Source of the DNA: Bacteroidetes bacterium UBA1312 | GTDB taxonomy: Bacteria > Bacteroidota > Bacteroidia > Chitinophagales > Chitinophagaceae | Direction of reading: 5' to 3' | Assembly (NCBI GenBank): GCA_002307135.1 | Contig: DBTQ01000010.1 | Location: 117,799 to 181,798 of the forward strand | DNA: 64,000 nt | Shown here: piece by piece, positions 50,399-58,400 of the stretch | Position numbering within the stretch: position 1 is the stretch's first letter | How the letters are laid out: every line of letters begins with the position of its first letter | Made by a program: the position numbers and the translations under genes | Notes under the pieces: generated by a model | The model's input: the letters and a program-made list of their open reading frames with translations, nothing else | Database searches by the model: none | Told to the model about the DNA's origin: nothing

Positions 50399-51142
50399 AT
50401 GAAAGTAAAAATAAAACTAATAATTCTTGGGCATTTTTCTCATTCGCTTAATATTGACAAAGTCAAAAAGTGGCAATCAGAACTTTTTGAAATAACTGAA
50501 GTTGATAGACACAATATTGTAGGGGACTCTGATGGGCTCAATTGGGAGTTTCTTGACGAAAATATAGAGAACCAACTTCCAATACGAGGGAATGCAGATA
50601 TATTAGTTGCGGTTACAAATGTTCCAATTCAAGCTAACTATTTTGCAAGACGATTTACTGATAATAGAGTTTGTGTGTCGTATAATAGCATAGCAGAAAT
50701 TCTCAGCTACAATGATATTCCACTTGAAAATTTACTTTTAAGAGTTTTGTATTCTGTTTCATTTGTATTTAGACGTTATGGAAATAGAATGCCGCTTATG
50801 AATGAACAAACAAATTTTTCACACGATGAAACAAGAGGCTGCATATTTGACATGGACGGGCTAAAAACAGACATTATTTACTCAACTTATAAGCCACAAC
50901 TTTGTAGTTCTTGTATTCATTCATTGACCAATAATCCCATTGCAAACAACCGGATAGCCAACAATTTAATAGGTAAAGTTCAACTAGAGTTAAAAAAAAT
51001 TGATAAAGGATTGTATTATCAAATTGCAGACTGGATAAAGAATAATCCAATATCGGCAATTATAATTTCATCTCTAACTGCTATTGTGTTGGGGACAATT
51101 GGTTCTGTCGTGGCATCTTTCATTTATGAAAAAATACAATAA
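50399..51142 (+). CDS. Putative metal-binding protein with C-terminal membrane anchor
   Basis: A 247-residue protein. A soluble N-terminal half has a Rossmann-like look (ADILVAVTNVPIQANYFARRF). Residues 142-172 carry a His/Cys arrangement H142-x2-TRGC148-x-F-D-M ... L-C169-S-S-C172, a probable zinc site. Residues about 212-240 are a membrane helix (PISAIIISSLTAIVLGTIGSV) followed by IYEK. I recall similar H-x-x-TRGC-x-F-D plus CxxC patterns in uncharacterised proteins near defence genes but cannot name the family. It may be an effector or sensor working with the Abi_C gene upstream. Confidence 0.5.
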   Translation: MKVKIKLIILGHFSHSLNIDKVKKWQSELFEITEVDRHNIVGDSDGLNWEFLDENIENQLPIRGNADILVAVTNVPIQANYFARRFTDNRVCVSYNSIAEILSYNDIPLENLLLRVLYSVSFVFRRYGNRMPLMNEQTNFSHDETRGCIFDMDGLKTDIIYSTYKPQLCSSCIHSLTNNPIANNRIANNLIGKVQLELKKIDKGLYYQIADWIKNNPISAIIISSLTAIVLGTIGSVVASFIYEKIQ

Positions 51143-51348
51143 CTGAAACAGCAATAGCAAGACGCACAACAAACGGTTTTAAGCAATAGGGCATGACTAA
51201 TAAATCTCAACTATTTACAAATCCTTGTGTTACTGAATAACGCAAAGGAATTGAATGTACAATGGACATTTTATTATAAGTTTGTAATATATCTTCTTTG
51301 TAACAAGAAATTATTATAAACAATCATTACGAAAGCAATTGACATTTC

Positions 51349-51780
51349 ATGGAAGAAAAATATCCTCTACTCGGCGACAGAATTCAAGCTACATTTATTG
51401 ACACTCTTTTAATTATTGTTCTAATGTGCGTCTTTACAGTCATTTTAGACAAATTTGACAACGTGCCAGACTGGGTAAGAATGGTAATGTTTGTTGGAAT
51501 TTTCTTTGTCTATGAGCCATTATGTATGACATTTGGCTGTACATTGGGCAATTATCTAAAGAAAATCAGGGTTAGGAAAAAATCAGATTCAACAAAACGC
51601 ATCAATATATTTCAAGCAATTATAAGATACCCTATCAAAGTGTCTTTAGGATGGATTTCATTTTTGACAATTAGTGGCAATCCCAAAAAACGAGCAATTC
51701 ATGACTTCGCTTCAGGTAGTGTAATGATAAAATTACCATTTTCTACACCCAATAGTCAACCATTGCACAGCGAAAACTAA
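51349..51780 (+). CDS. RDD-family membrane protein
   Basis: A 143-residue protein with three hydrophobic segments: GDRIQATFIDTLLIIVLMCV (R, D, T pattern of the RDD family), MVMFVGIFFVYEPLCMTFG and a segment after NYLKKIRVRKK. The family includes membrane proteins in transport or stress tolerance, but the function here is unknown. No partner gene is obvious. Confidence 0.75.
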   Translation: MEEKYPLLGDRIQATFIDTLLIIVLMCVFTVILDKFDNVPDWVRMVMFVGIFFVYEPLCMTFGCTLGNYLKKIRVRKKSDSTKRINIFQAIIRYPIKVSLGWISFLTISGNPKKRAIHDFASGSVMIKLPFSTPNSQPLHSEN

Positions 51781-51844
51781 AAGCTATATTTGTATTAAGG
51801 TCAAATCGTTCAAAAAAAAAAAATGACAATTTTAAAAACAAACA

Positions 51845-52729
51845 ATGAATAGACTTTTATTTTCGACATTTTTCTTTATGTCGTTGCAATCATTCGGACA
51901 AGCCAACATTCCTTTATTTCAACAATCTTCGAATAAGAAAAGTAACAAATTAAATAGTGTAACTGAGTTTCAATTACAAAGCACTGGAAATTGGACAAAA
52001 ACATCATTTCAACAATTCAATACACAAGGACAACCAACTACAATCATACAGTATAATGAGCAAGGGCTCGAAGCAGAAAAAAAAGAGTTTATTTATAACC
52101 ACCAAGGGCAAATACTTAAAACAGATACTTATAAAGGAGTTAATCATTATGGTTCAACAGAATTTGAAATCGATACTTCGACGCAAATCATTTCATTTTC
52201 CGACTATGTTTATAGTTCACTGAACAAAGAAAAAATATTTCTCTGGAAGACTTTTCTTGAATACAATCTAAATAAAACAATAAAGAAAACGATCAAAATT
52301 GAAGGATATAAGAAGGATACAAGTCAAATTAATTTTTACGATACTTTGGGTCTGCCAACAAAATCACTTTTTCATGAAATGGCGTTGAGAACAACAAAAA
52401 CTGAATTTGTATGGAATAAAGACAGAACAGAAATGAATGAAATTCAATATGAAAATGACACAACTGTTTACTCCACCATTATTCATAGATACAAAGACAA
52501 TAAAGAAATTGAAAGGATAGATACTTCTTCTCAACCTCTTTATTGGAAATATGATAATAAGGGTAGACTTGTAGAAACAAATGAAGCACTCTTTTACGTA
52601 TTGTATTTGACTTACGATGAACAAGACCAAGTAGTAAACAAGACCATAAATGTTCTTTTCTCGGATTCCGATGAAAAAGATTTGCCAAAGAAATTTCAAT
52701 TTAAATACGAATACGAATACAGAAATTAG
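51845..52729 (+). CDS. Exported protein with YD/RHS-like repeats, function unknown
   Basis: A 294-residue protein with a signal peptide (about 1-20, LFSTFFFMSLQSFGQ). It has a series of imperfect beta-strand repeats with N-x-x-G-x-x-x-x-x-x-x-Y-D/N-x-x-G pattern (QFNTQGQPTTIIQYNEQG, FIYNHQGQILKTDTYKG, KYDNKGRLVETNEALFYV, YDEQDQVVNKTI). These resemble the short YD repeats of RHS proteins and of Bacteroidota sugar-binding-like exported proteins. No enzyme domain is present. Confidence 0.62.
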   Translation: MNRLLFSTFFFMSLQSFGQANIPLFQQSSNKKSNKLNSVTEFQLQSTGNWTKTSFQQFNTQGQPTTIIQYNEQGLEAEKKEFIYNHQGQILKTDTYKGVNHYGSTEFEIDTSTQIISFSDYVYSSLNKEKIFLWKTFLEYNLNKTIKKTIKIEGYKKDTSQINFYDTLGLPTKSLFHEMALRTTKTEFVWNKDRTEMNEIQYENDTTVYSTIIHRYKDNKEIERIDTSSQPLYWKYDNKGRLVETNEALFYVLYLTYDEQDQVVNKTINVLFSDSDEKDLPKKFQFKYEYEYRN

Positions 52730-52786
52730 CAGGTAAAATATTACGAATGCAACCTAATTTTATTCGACAAAATAGTTAACTGCAAT

Positions 52787-53197
52787 ATGCACCCTATACT
52801 TAAAAACATACTGGCCTTTATAGCCGGAGCCCTGCTCGGAGCAGCGGTGAATATGGGCATTATTATGATCAGTGGATCTATTATCCCGCCACCGGCCGGA
52901 GCAGATGTAACCACTATGGAAGGCCTAAAAGCATCGATGCACTTGTTTGAACCCAAACACTTTCTGATGCCCTGGCTGGCACATGCCTTGGGTACCTTTG
53001 TAGGCGCATGGCTGGCTGCACGGTTGGCCACCAATCACAAAATGAAATTTGCATGGGGTATTGGTGTCTTTTTCCTGATTGGTGGCATCACCGACATTGT
53101 ATTGCTACCCTCGCCTACCTGGTTTACTATTGCAGATGCTGTGGGCGCATATCTACCGATGGCTTACCTTGCCGGCAAACTGGCCACCAGGAAATAG
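52787..53197 (+). CDS. Small conserved membrane protein
   Basis: A 136-residue protein with four hydrophobic segments (ILAFIAGALLGAAVNMGIIM, WLAHALGTFVGAWLAARLAT, FAWGIGVFFLIGGITDIV, AYLPMAYLAGKLAT). It lacks charged transport motifs. Similar short multi-span proteins are common and unnamed in Bacteroidota. It marks the end of the accessory run on this strand. Confidence 0.7.
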   Translation: MHPILKNILAFIAGALLGAAVNMGIIMISGSIIPPPAGADVTTMEGLKASMHLFEPKHFLMPWLAHALGTFVGAWLAARLATNHKMKFAWGIGVFFLIGGITDIVLLPSPTWFTIADAVGAYLPMAYLAGKLATRK

Positions 53198-53205
53198 TAC
53201 TCCGG

Positions 53206-53550
53206 TTATTTAAAATGATCTGTTATTCTTTTCCTGTCTTCAACTTCCTGATCGTTCTTATGATACAATTCAATGAAAGTAATTTTTTGCTCATCAGGGA
53301 AATAAGCATAGATCAATCGCAATCCTGAATTTACACCTCTTCCTTTCAACGCCTTACAGGCCATTTTTTTAACCTTAATAACACACGTCTCTATGCCCAA
53401 ATGATCAATATGAAAGCTAAACGGAGGTCGCTCATCGGGTATAACTGCCAACACCCGTTTTACCACATCTAAATCATCATGGAGCGTTCTGTACTTTTTT
53501 AAAAGGCTTTTCAAGTCCTTTTTAAATTCGGCTAACTCATCAAATGTCAT
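53206..53550 (-). CDS. RelE/ParE-like toxin of a type II module
   Basis: A 114-residue basic protein with the RelE-superfamily order: helix DELAEFKKDLKSLLKKYRTLHDDLDVVKRVL, then CVIKVKKMACKALKGRGVNSGLRLIYAYFPDEQKITFIELYHKNDQ. The strand pair G-L-R-L-I-Y and I-T-F-I-E-L-Y-H-K-x-D is that of mRNA-interferase or gyrase-type toxins. Its ATG overlaps the antitoxin stop by four bases (ATGA), typical of a translationally coupled pair. Confidence 0.75.
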   Translation of the reverse strand: MTFDELAEFKKDLKSLLKKYRTLHDDLDVVKRVLAVIPDERPPFSFHIDHLGIETCVIKVKKMACKALKGRGVNSGLRLIYAYFPDEQKITFIELYHKNDQEVEDRKRITDHFK

Positions 53551-54356
53551 TGTTGTTCCATTTCATCGCCATAGTTCCTTACAGAGAAAGGAGCATCTCT
53601 ATAAAAAGCCAATTCATAATTGATCTCTTCTCCTTCTTTTGAAGCCAGCCAAGGCATATCCTTATGAGAATAATTGCTGATAGCAGCAGCAGACCAATCA
53701 CTCATTTGCTCAATCACCTTATCAATAACTTCCTTTTCGCTTGCCTTTAATGCAGTTAAGTCGGCCTTCTCTAAAGGCAAATAGCGAGTTTGGGGATAAC
53801 CATGATAATCTGTTTTCACCCTTTGTAACTGCCCATTATCCATCATAAGGCTGATGATGGAATCTAACTTTTGTGGTACAGGACCATAAGGCAATTTACG
53901 ATACTGAGCACCGGTTAAATGCTCCTCATACAATTCATAATAATTAAAATCAGAAAAATAGAGCAACTTATAAAGAACCGTTTCTCCTACATTTGGTTTA
54001 CCGGCACAGCGTTCAAGCATATACAACAATACATTTTTAAACTTATTGATTTGCAGCGTTGGCACAGCAATACGCTCAGCTTCTTTCTTTGCTATCTTTT
54101 CTTCTTTGCCTTCAAGCGTTTGCCTTCCAGGAAAATCCTTAGACATAAAACTGTCCAACGAAAACGCCAATACCAAAGAAAATTGTTGCAGTTCAAGAAT
54201 ATCAACAGATCTGTTGCCCAACTCTATTTGCGCCAATGACGATCGGGAAAGATGGACACTTTTAGCCAAATCTTCCTGCGACAAACCTTTCATTTTACGA
54301 AGTTCTGTTATCCGCTGACCAATTTGCTTTTGTGACAACTGTATGTTCCTATCCAT
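53547..54356 (-). CDS. XRE-Panacea (DUF4065/SocA-like) antitoxin
   Basis: A 269-residue protein. Residues 1-70 are an HTH_3 domain (IGQRITELRKMKGLSQEDLAKSVHLSRSSLAQIELGNRSVDILEL). Residues about 105-225 are the Panacea/SocA domain (INKFKNVLLYMLER, KPNVGETVLYKLLYFSDFNYYELYEEHLTGAQYRKLPYGPVPQKLDSIISLM). Proteins with this domain neutralise many unrelated toxins. The HTH probably represses the operon through repeated sites at 54400-54435. The RelE-like toxin gene is downstream and overlapping. Confidence 0.88.
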   Translation of the reverse strand: MDRNIQLSQKQIGQRITELRKMKGLSQEDLAKSVHLSRSSLAQIELGNRSVDILELQQFSLVLAFSLDSFMSKDFPGRQTLEGKEEKIAKKEAERIAVPTLQINKFKNVLLYMLERCAGKPNVGETVLYKLLYFSDFNYYELYEEHLTGAQYRKLPYGPVPQKLDSIISLMMDNGQLQRVKTDYHGYPQTRYLPLEKADLTALKASEKEVIDKVIEQMSDWSAAAISNYSHKDMPWLASKEGEEINYELAFYRDAPFSVRNYGDEMEQQ

Positions 54357-54380
54357 TTGTTTATTTCAATTTCAACACAA

Positions 54381-54435
54381 CAAAGATACGCATTGTTTCA
54401 AAATAACACAATATTTTGTTCTAAAATAGCACAAA
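54381..54435 (-). promoter_or_regulatory. Promoter and operators of the Panacea module
   Basis: Minus-strand TATCTTTG (54381-54388) with an ATTG (54409-54412) 20 bases upstream, a good promoter fit. Two direct repeats, AAAATAACACAAT (54400-54412) and AAAATAGCACAAA (54423-54435), overlap and precede it, spaced 23 bases; these are probable autoregulatory sites. Confidence 0.6.
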
Positions 54436-54561
54436 TAATTTTCGACAGAACGATTACCTAAGCAATAAAAAGAAGGAGCAAATAGTGTACCGGAGAATAG
54501 AGCAAGATTCGGGTTGTACGGCTAGCGCGGTGTAACGATATTTGCACAATAAAGGTACACG

Positions 54562-55410
54562 ATGAACGAACAACAACAGATGGACTACCAGCGCATAGCA
54601 GCAGCCATCGACTATATACAAACCCACTACCAACAACAGCCCGGACTCGATGAAGTAGCGGCGCACATACACCTCAGCCCATTTCATTTTCAGCGGCTGT
54701 TTAGCCAATGGGCAGGTACCAGCCCCAAGAAATTTCTGCAATACATCAGCGTGGCACATGCCAAAAAAATGCTGCAAGAGCAGCAAACAACTTTGTTTGA
54801 AACAGCCTGCGCAACAGGCTTATCCGGCACCGGCCGCCTGCACGATCTCTTTATCACTATAGAAGGTATGACACCCGCCGAATATAAAAACGGTGCGCAA
54901 AATTTGACCATCAACTACAGCTTTGCCAATAGCCCCTTTGGCCCTTTGCTGGTAGCCAGCACCACCAAAGGCCTGTGCTATATGGCTTTTTACGAAGCTG
55001 AAACAGCAGCATTGGCGGCACTGTATGAGCAATTTCCTCATGCTGTGTTCCTCCGGCAACGCGATCGGATACAGGAAGATGCTTTATTTATTTTTCAAAA
55101 CAATGGGAACGAACTCCCCCAAATAAAGCTACACCTGAAGGGTACTGACTTTCAGCTAAAGGTGTGGGAAGCCCTGCTGAAGATACCGATGGGGCAATTA
55201 GCTACTTATGGCCGTATAGCGCAGCAAATAGACAGCCCCAAAGCGTCGCGAGCAGTAGGCACAGCTATTGGTAGCAATCCCATAGCCTACCTCATACCTT
55301 GCCACCGGGTGATACAGGCTACAGGGCATTTTGGTGGCTATATGTGGGGCACTACCCGAAAAACAGCGCTTATAGGCTGGGAAAGCGCACAAACAGACAG
55401 CAGTATTTAA
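54562..55410 (+). CDS. AraC-Ogt fusion: regulator and O6-alkylguanine-DNA alkyltransferase (Ada-like)
   Basis: A 282-residue bifunctional repair protein. Residues about 1-105 are an AraC double HTH (IDYIQTHYQQQPGLDEVAAHIHLSPFHFQRLFSQWAGTSPKKFL, LFETACATGLSGTGRLHDLFITIEGMTPAEY). Residues about 115-278 are the alkyltransferase, with LKGTDFQLKVWEALLKIPMGQLATYGRIA and the active-site IPCHRVIQATGHFGGYMWG (Cys accepts the alkyl group). The N-terminal Ada phosphotriester domain is missing and is supplied by the next gene. Its stop and the next start share one base, indicating coupled translation. Confidence 0.92.
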   Translation: MNEQQQMDYQRIAAAIDYIQTHYQQQPGLDEVAAHIHLSPFHFQRLFSQWAGTSPKKFLQYISVAHAKKMLQEQQTTLFETACATGLSGTGRLHDLFITIEGMTPAEYKNGAQNLTINYSFANSPFGPLLVASTTKGLCYMAFYEAETAALAALYEQFPHAVFLRQRDRIQEDALFIFQNNGNELPQIKLHLKGTDFQLKVWEALLKIPMGQLATYGRIAQQIDSPKASRAVGTAIGSNPIAYLIPCHRVIQATGHFGGYMWGTTRKTALIGWESAQTDSSI

Positions 55411-55640
55411 TGAATGATGCTGCCATAAGAGCGAAAATCAGGCGAAAGGAAATCAATTGGGCCGGTAACGGGCAACTCAAAATATATGGCACGCTGCATT
55501 GCAAGTCGGGCAAACGAATGAAACGGGCAAACAGGGTTTTCTTTGCATCGGAAGAGGAAGCTTTAGCAGCGGGTTTCAGACCTTGTGGTCATTGCTGCTG
55601 GCAAGCATACCAAATATGGAAATATGGATTTATTCAGTAA
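55410..55640 (+). CDS. Stand-alone Ada metal-binding-domain protein
   Basis: A 76-residue protein resembling the zinc domain of Ada, which takes methyl groups from DNA phosphates: KIYGTLHCKSGKRMKRANRVFF, then SEEEALAAGFRPCGHCCWQAY. The pair C-G-H-C is intact. The first pair of the full Ada domain (C-x3-C) is represented by a single Cys in LHC-KSG, which is the short-variant pattern. The gene overlaps the AraC-Ogt gene by one base and the AlkB gene by 17 bases. Confidence 0.8.
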   Translation: MNDAAIRAKIRRKEINWAGNGQLKIYGTLHCKSGKRMKRANRVFFASEEEALAAGFRPCGHCCWQAYQIWKYGFIQ

Positions 55641-56247
55641 AGATATAGACGCAACACTCAACTTATTGCCACTGGATGGTACAGTCAATTATTATGGAGC
55701 ACTGATGCCGCAGGCTGCTGCCGATCATTACCTGGCGTGTATGCTGCACCATATAGACTGGAAGCACGACGAAGCAATTATATTTGGCAGGCACATAGTG
55801 ACCAAAAGGAAGGTAGCCTGGTATGGCGATCATTCCTTCAAATATTCCTATTCCAATATTACAAAAGAGGCGTTGCCCTGGACTCAGGAGCTGCTGGAGT
55901 TAAAGGCAATGACGGAAGAAAGAACAGGTGAACGGTTTAACTCCTGCTTGCTGAATCTCTACCATAGCGGCGACGAAGGTATGGCCTGGCATAGCGATGG
56001 CGAAAAGGATTTGAAAAAGAATGGTGCTATTGCTTCGCTGAGCTTTGGTGCTGCACGCAAGTTTGCATTCCGACACAAAGCAACTAAAGAGACGGTATCG
56101 TTAGTACTGGAACATGGCAGCCTGCTGGTGATGAAGGACACCACACAAACACATTGGCTGCACCGGCTGCCACCTACTAAGCGGGTGACACTACCAAGGG
56201 TGAATCTGACGTTTAGAACGATTGCTTGGGATGCCGACAACAGATAG
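55624..56247 (+). CDS. AlkB-like Fe(II)/2-oxoglutarate dioxygenase
   Basis: A 207-residue DNA-demethylating enzyme that oxidises N1-methyladenine and N3-methylcytosine. The fold core has ERFNSCLLNLYHSGDEGMAWHSDGEKDL (iron ligands His and Asp in WHSDGE), SLSFGAARKFAFRHK, GSLLVMKDTTQTHWLHRLP (third ligand His) and the 2-oxoglutarate Arg in PRVNLTFRTI. The ATG chosen (MDLFSKDID) overlaps the end of the preceding gene; an in-frame ATG 39 bases earlier is possible but unlike the family start. Third member of the alkylation-repair operon. Confidence 0.9.
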   Translation: MDLFSKDIDATLNLLPLDGTVNYYGALMPQAAADHYLACMLHHIDWKHDEAIIFGRHIVTKRKVAWYGDHSFKYSYSNITKEALPWTQELLELKAMTEERTGERFNSCLLNLYHSGDEGMAWHSDGEKDLKKNGAIASLSFGAARKFAFRHKATKETVSLVLEHGSLLVMKDTTQTHWLHRLPPTKRVTLPRVNLTFRTIAWDADNR

Positions 56248-56260
56248 TTGCAGAGCTCAA

Positions 56261-56398
56261 TTATCCGCCTCTTTTACCACTTTGTCCGGGAAGATTTTTC
56301 TTTACGGGCATTTTTTTAACTGCTATTGGCGCATTTTTTTGCGGTACGGCTTTAGCTTTTCCGGTTGTTGTCGCGGATTTTTTATTGAGTAAGGACAT
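56261..56398 (-). CDS. Small lysine-rich basic protein
   Basis: A 45-residue ORF too short for most gene finders: MSLLNKKSATTTGKAKAVPQ at the start, then Lys/Pro-rich with GQSGKRGG at the end. The strong positive charge suggests nucleic-acid or ribosome contact. It lies between the AlkB gene and ispH on the minus strand. Similar short Lys/Thr/Pro proteins are often missed in Bacteroidota. Confidence 0.45.
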   Translation of the reverse strand: MSLLNKKSATTTGKAKAVPQKNAPIAVKKMPVKKNLPGQSGKRGG

Positions 56399-56506
56399 GC
56401 TTTGATTTTTTATTGGCTTTGAAATGAGGCTGGTACATTAGCCTTGTTTTGCTAAGGTAACCTTTTGTAGGGTAAGGCCGACCGCATTTTTTTAATGAAC
56501 CAGTTT

Positions 56507-57736
56507 TTAACGATGCCAGTCACGCAGCACTTCCTGCATATGTTCCTGATTGCCGGTAAGCTCCGACAGGCGTAGAATAACCCTTTCTACCAGCGCATCG
56601 GGGCAAGAAGCACCTGAGGTCAACAAGATGCTCAAAGGTTTGTTTTGAGGCAAATACTGTGGCGTACTGACCTCCTGATGGTTGTGCCAATCGTAATGAT
56701 GCACCAGATTGGCAGACTCGAGGCAAGCCTCATCTTTGATAAAATAGGTGGGTAATTTTTGTTCGCACAATTCTACCAGATGCGATGTATTGGAACTGTT
56801 ATATCCACCTATTACAATCGCTAAATCGGCAGGCACATCCAGCAATCCCTGAGCTGCACTTTGATTGTCGTTGGTTGCATAGCAAAGCGTATCGCGGGTT
56901 TCGGCAAATCGGGTTGTTTCTGCACCGGGTTCTGTTTGATAATGTTGGAGCATTACCTGTTTTAAATAATCTGCAATACCCTGGGTTTCGCTGGCCAGCA
57001 TTGTTGTTTGATTCACCACACCTATTCGTTGCATATCTTTGGTCACATCAAAGCCTTCAGAGTATTGCCCTTTGAAACGGGTATAGAAATCATCGGGATT
57101 TTGAGCGCCTGTAATATAAGCGGCCAGCTCCTGAGCTTCTGCCATATCCCGTACCACTACAGTTGGTGTATGCACCATACTGTGCGAAAATGTAGCACGT
57201 GTTTCTTCATGTTTAGGCTTGCCATGCACAACAATTGTATAACCGTCCTTACCAATTTTTTCTGCCCTGTTCCATACTTTTTCAACAAAGGGGCAAGTGG
57301 TTTCGTAAGCGGTTGGCTCTATACCCTTTTTGCGGAGTAATTGTTCCATTTCCAATGTTGTACCAAATGCAGGGATGATCACAATGTCGTCAGAGTTTAA
57401 TTCCTCCCAATTCATCAGCATATTGCCCGATGTATCCATTATGAAACGCACACCTCTTGCTATCAGATCTGCATTGACACCCGGGTTATGGATCATTTCA
57501 CTGAGTAGAAATACGCGTTTATCCTTGTTTTCATCAAGCGCCCGAAAGGCAATTTCAATAGCATTCTCTACCCCATAACAAAAGCCAAAATGCCGCGCCA
57601 AAACTATTTGCAAAGAGCCGATAGAAAGTATAGTAGGCGAAAAATCCTTTTTCATTTTGTCCGCTTCCTTTCGCTTTTGTTTGATAGCCGATACTAAAGG
57701 GCTGCGGTATTGTTCGGGAACATTAAATGATTTCAT
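56507..57736 (-). CDS. ispH: 4-hydroxy-3-methylbut-2-enyl diphosphate reductase
   Basis: Last step of the MEP isoprenoid pathway, an iron-sulfur enzyme making isopentenyl and dimethylallyl diphosphate. The 409 residues are the long form also known from cyanobacteria and plants; the E. coli enzyme has 316. The cluster cysteines are in HFGFCYGVENAIEIAF, TTCPFVEKVWNRAEK and ETRDTLCYATNDNQSAA. The active-site SHLVEL, GKPKHEETRATFSH and LTSGASCPD are present. It stands alone on its strand, followed by the small Lys-rich gene. Confidence 0.93.
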   Translation of the reverse strand: MKSFNVPEQYRSPLVSAIKQKRKEADKMKKDFSPTILSIGSLQIVLARHFGFCYGVENAIEIAFRALDENKDKRVFLLSEMIHNPGVNADLIARGVRFIMDTSGNMLMNWEELNSDDIVIIPAFGTTLEMEQLLRKKGIEPTAYETTCPFVEKVWNRAEKIGKDGYTIVVHGKPKHEETRATFSHSMVHTPTVVVRDMAEAQELAAYITGAQNPDDFYTRFKGQYSEGFDVTKDMQRIGVVNQTTMLASETQGIADYLKQVMLQHYQTEPGAETTRFAETRDTLCYATNDNQSAAQGLLDVPADLAIVIGGYNSSNTSHLVELCEQKLPTYFIKDEACLESANLVHHYDWHNHQEVSTPQYLPQNKPLSILLTSGASCPDALVERVILRLSELTGNQEHMQEVLRDWHR

Positions 57737-57848
57737 GAAGGTAATATTATCGAAGAAAGACGGTATTTACAATAGAAGGAACGAAGGTACAAACTTGACC
57801 AGTATAATATGAAATTGGCCCGGTAATGAATGGCGGTTGTTCAGGAAC

Positions 57849-57890
57849 AAGAAAAGACATTTCAACCCAAAAGTCGAAATGTCTTTTCTT
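57849..57890 (-). terminator. Terminator of ndk
   Basis: AAGAAAAGACATTTC pairs perfectly over 15 bp with 57876-57890 (12-base loop) and lies 27 bases beyond the ndk stop. Confidence 0.82.
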
Positions 57891-57916
57891 TATTGTGTCT
57901 GCCCAAGCAGTTATTA

Positions 57917-58333
57917 TTAAAATCTTTCCAATCCGCTAAAGAAGAATGCACCTTCGATCAAAGCATTCTCATCGCTATCAGAACCATGAACTGCATTTTC
58001 GCCAATAGAAGTTGCATATTTTTTGCGAATTGTTCCTTCTTCTGCTTGTGCAGGGTTAGTAGCACCAATCAAAGTACGGAAGTCAGCCACTGCATTTTCT
58101 TTTTCCAAGATAGCAGCAACGATAGAACCACTACTCATGAACTCAGTTAATTCGCCATAGAAAGGGCGTTCTTTATGTACTTCATAAAATTTACCGGCTT
58201 GGTCGAGGCTCAAGCGCGTATATTTCATAGCTACAATGCGAAAACCTGCATTGTTGATCATTTGAAGAATGTTGCCAATGTTGCCGTTGCGTACTGCATC
58301 AGGCTTAATCATTGTGAATGTTAAATTAGACAT
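57917..58333 (-). CDS. ndk: Nucleoside-diphosphate kinase
   Basis: Balances nucleoside triphosphate pools by phosphotransfer through a phosphohistidine. The 138 residues from the chosen ATG (MSNLTFTMIKPDAVRNGNIG) hold the catalytic His in ENAVHGSDSDENA, along with FYGELTEFMSSG and RTLIGATNPAQAEEGTIRKKYA. The upstream in-frame Met gives an untypical basic extension, so the later ATG is preferred. It is preceded by a TATCTTTGCGGC promoter. Confidence 0.95.
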   Translation of the reverse strand: MSNLTFTMIKPDAVRNGNIGNILQMINNAGFRIVAMKYTRLSLDQAGKFYEVHKERPFYGELTEFMSSGSIVAAILEKENAVADFRTLIGATNPAQAEEGTIRKKYATSIGENAVHGSDSDENALIEGAFFFSGLERF

Positions 58334-58366
58334 GATATATGCTTTTATTTTTTGTTTTATGCGCCG

Positions 58367-58374
58367 CAAAGATA
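58367..58374 (-). promoter_or_regulatory. minus-7 box of ndk
   Basis: Minus-strand TATCTTTG followed by CGGCGC, 33 bases before the ndk start. Confidence 0.5.
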
Positions 58375-58400
58375 GGGATCAAGCACCTATTTCAGCTACT

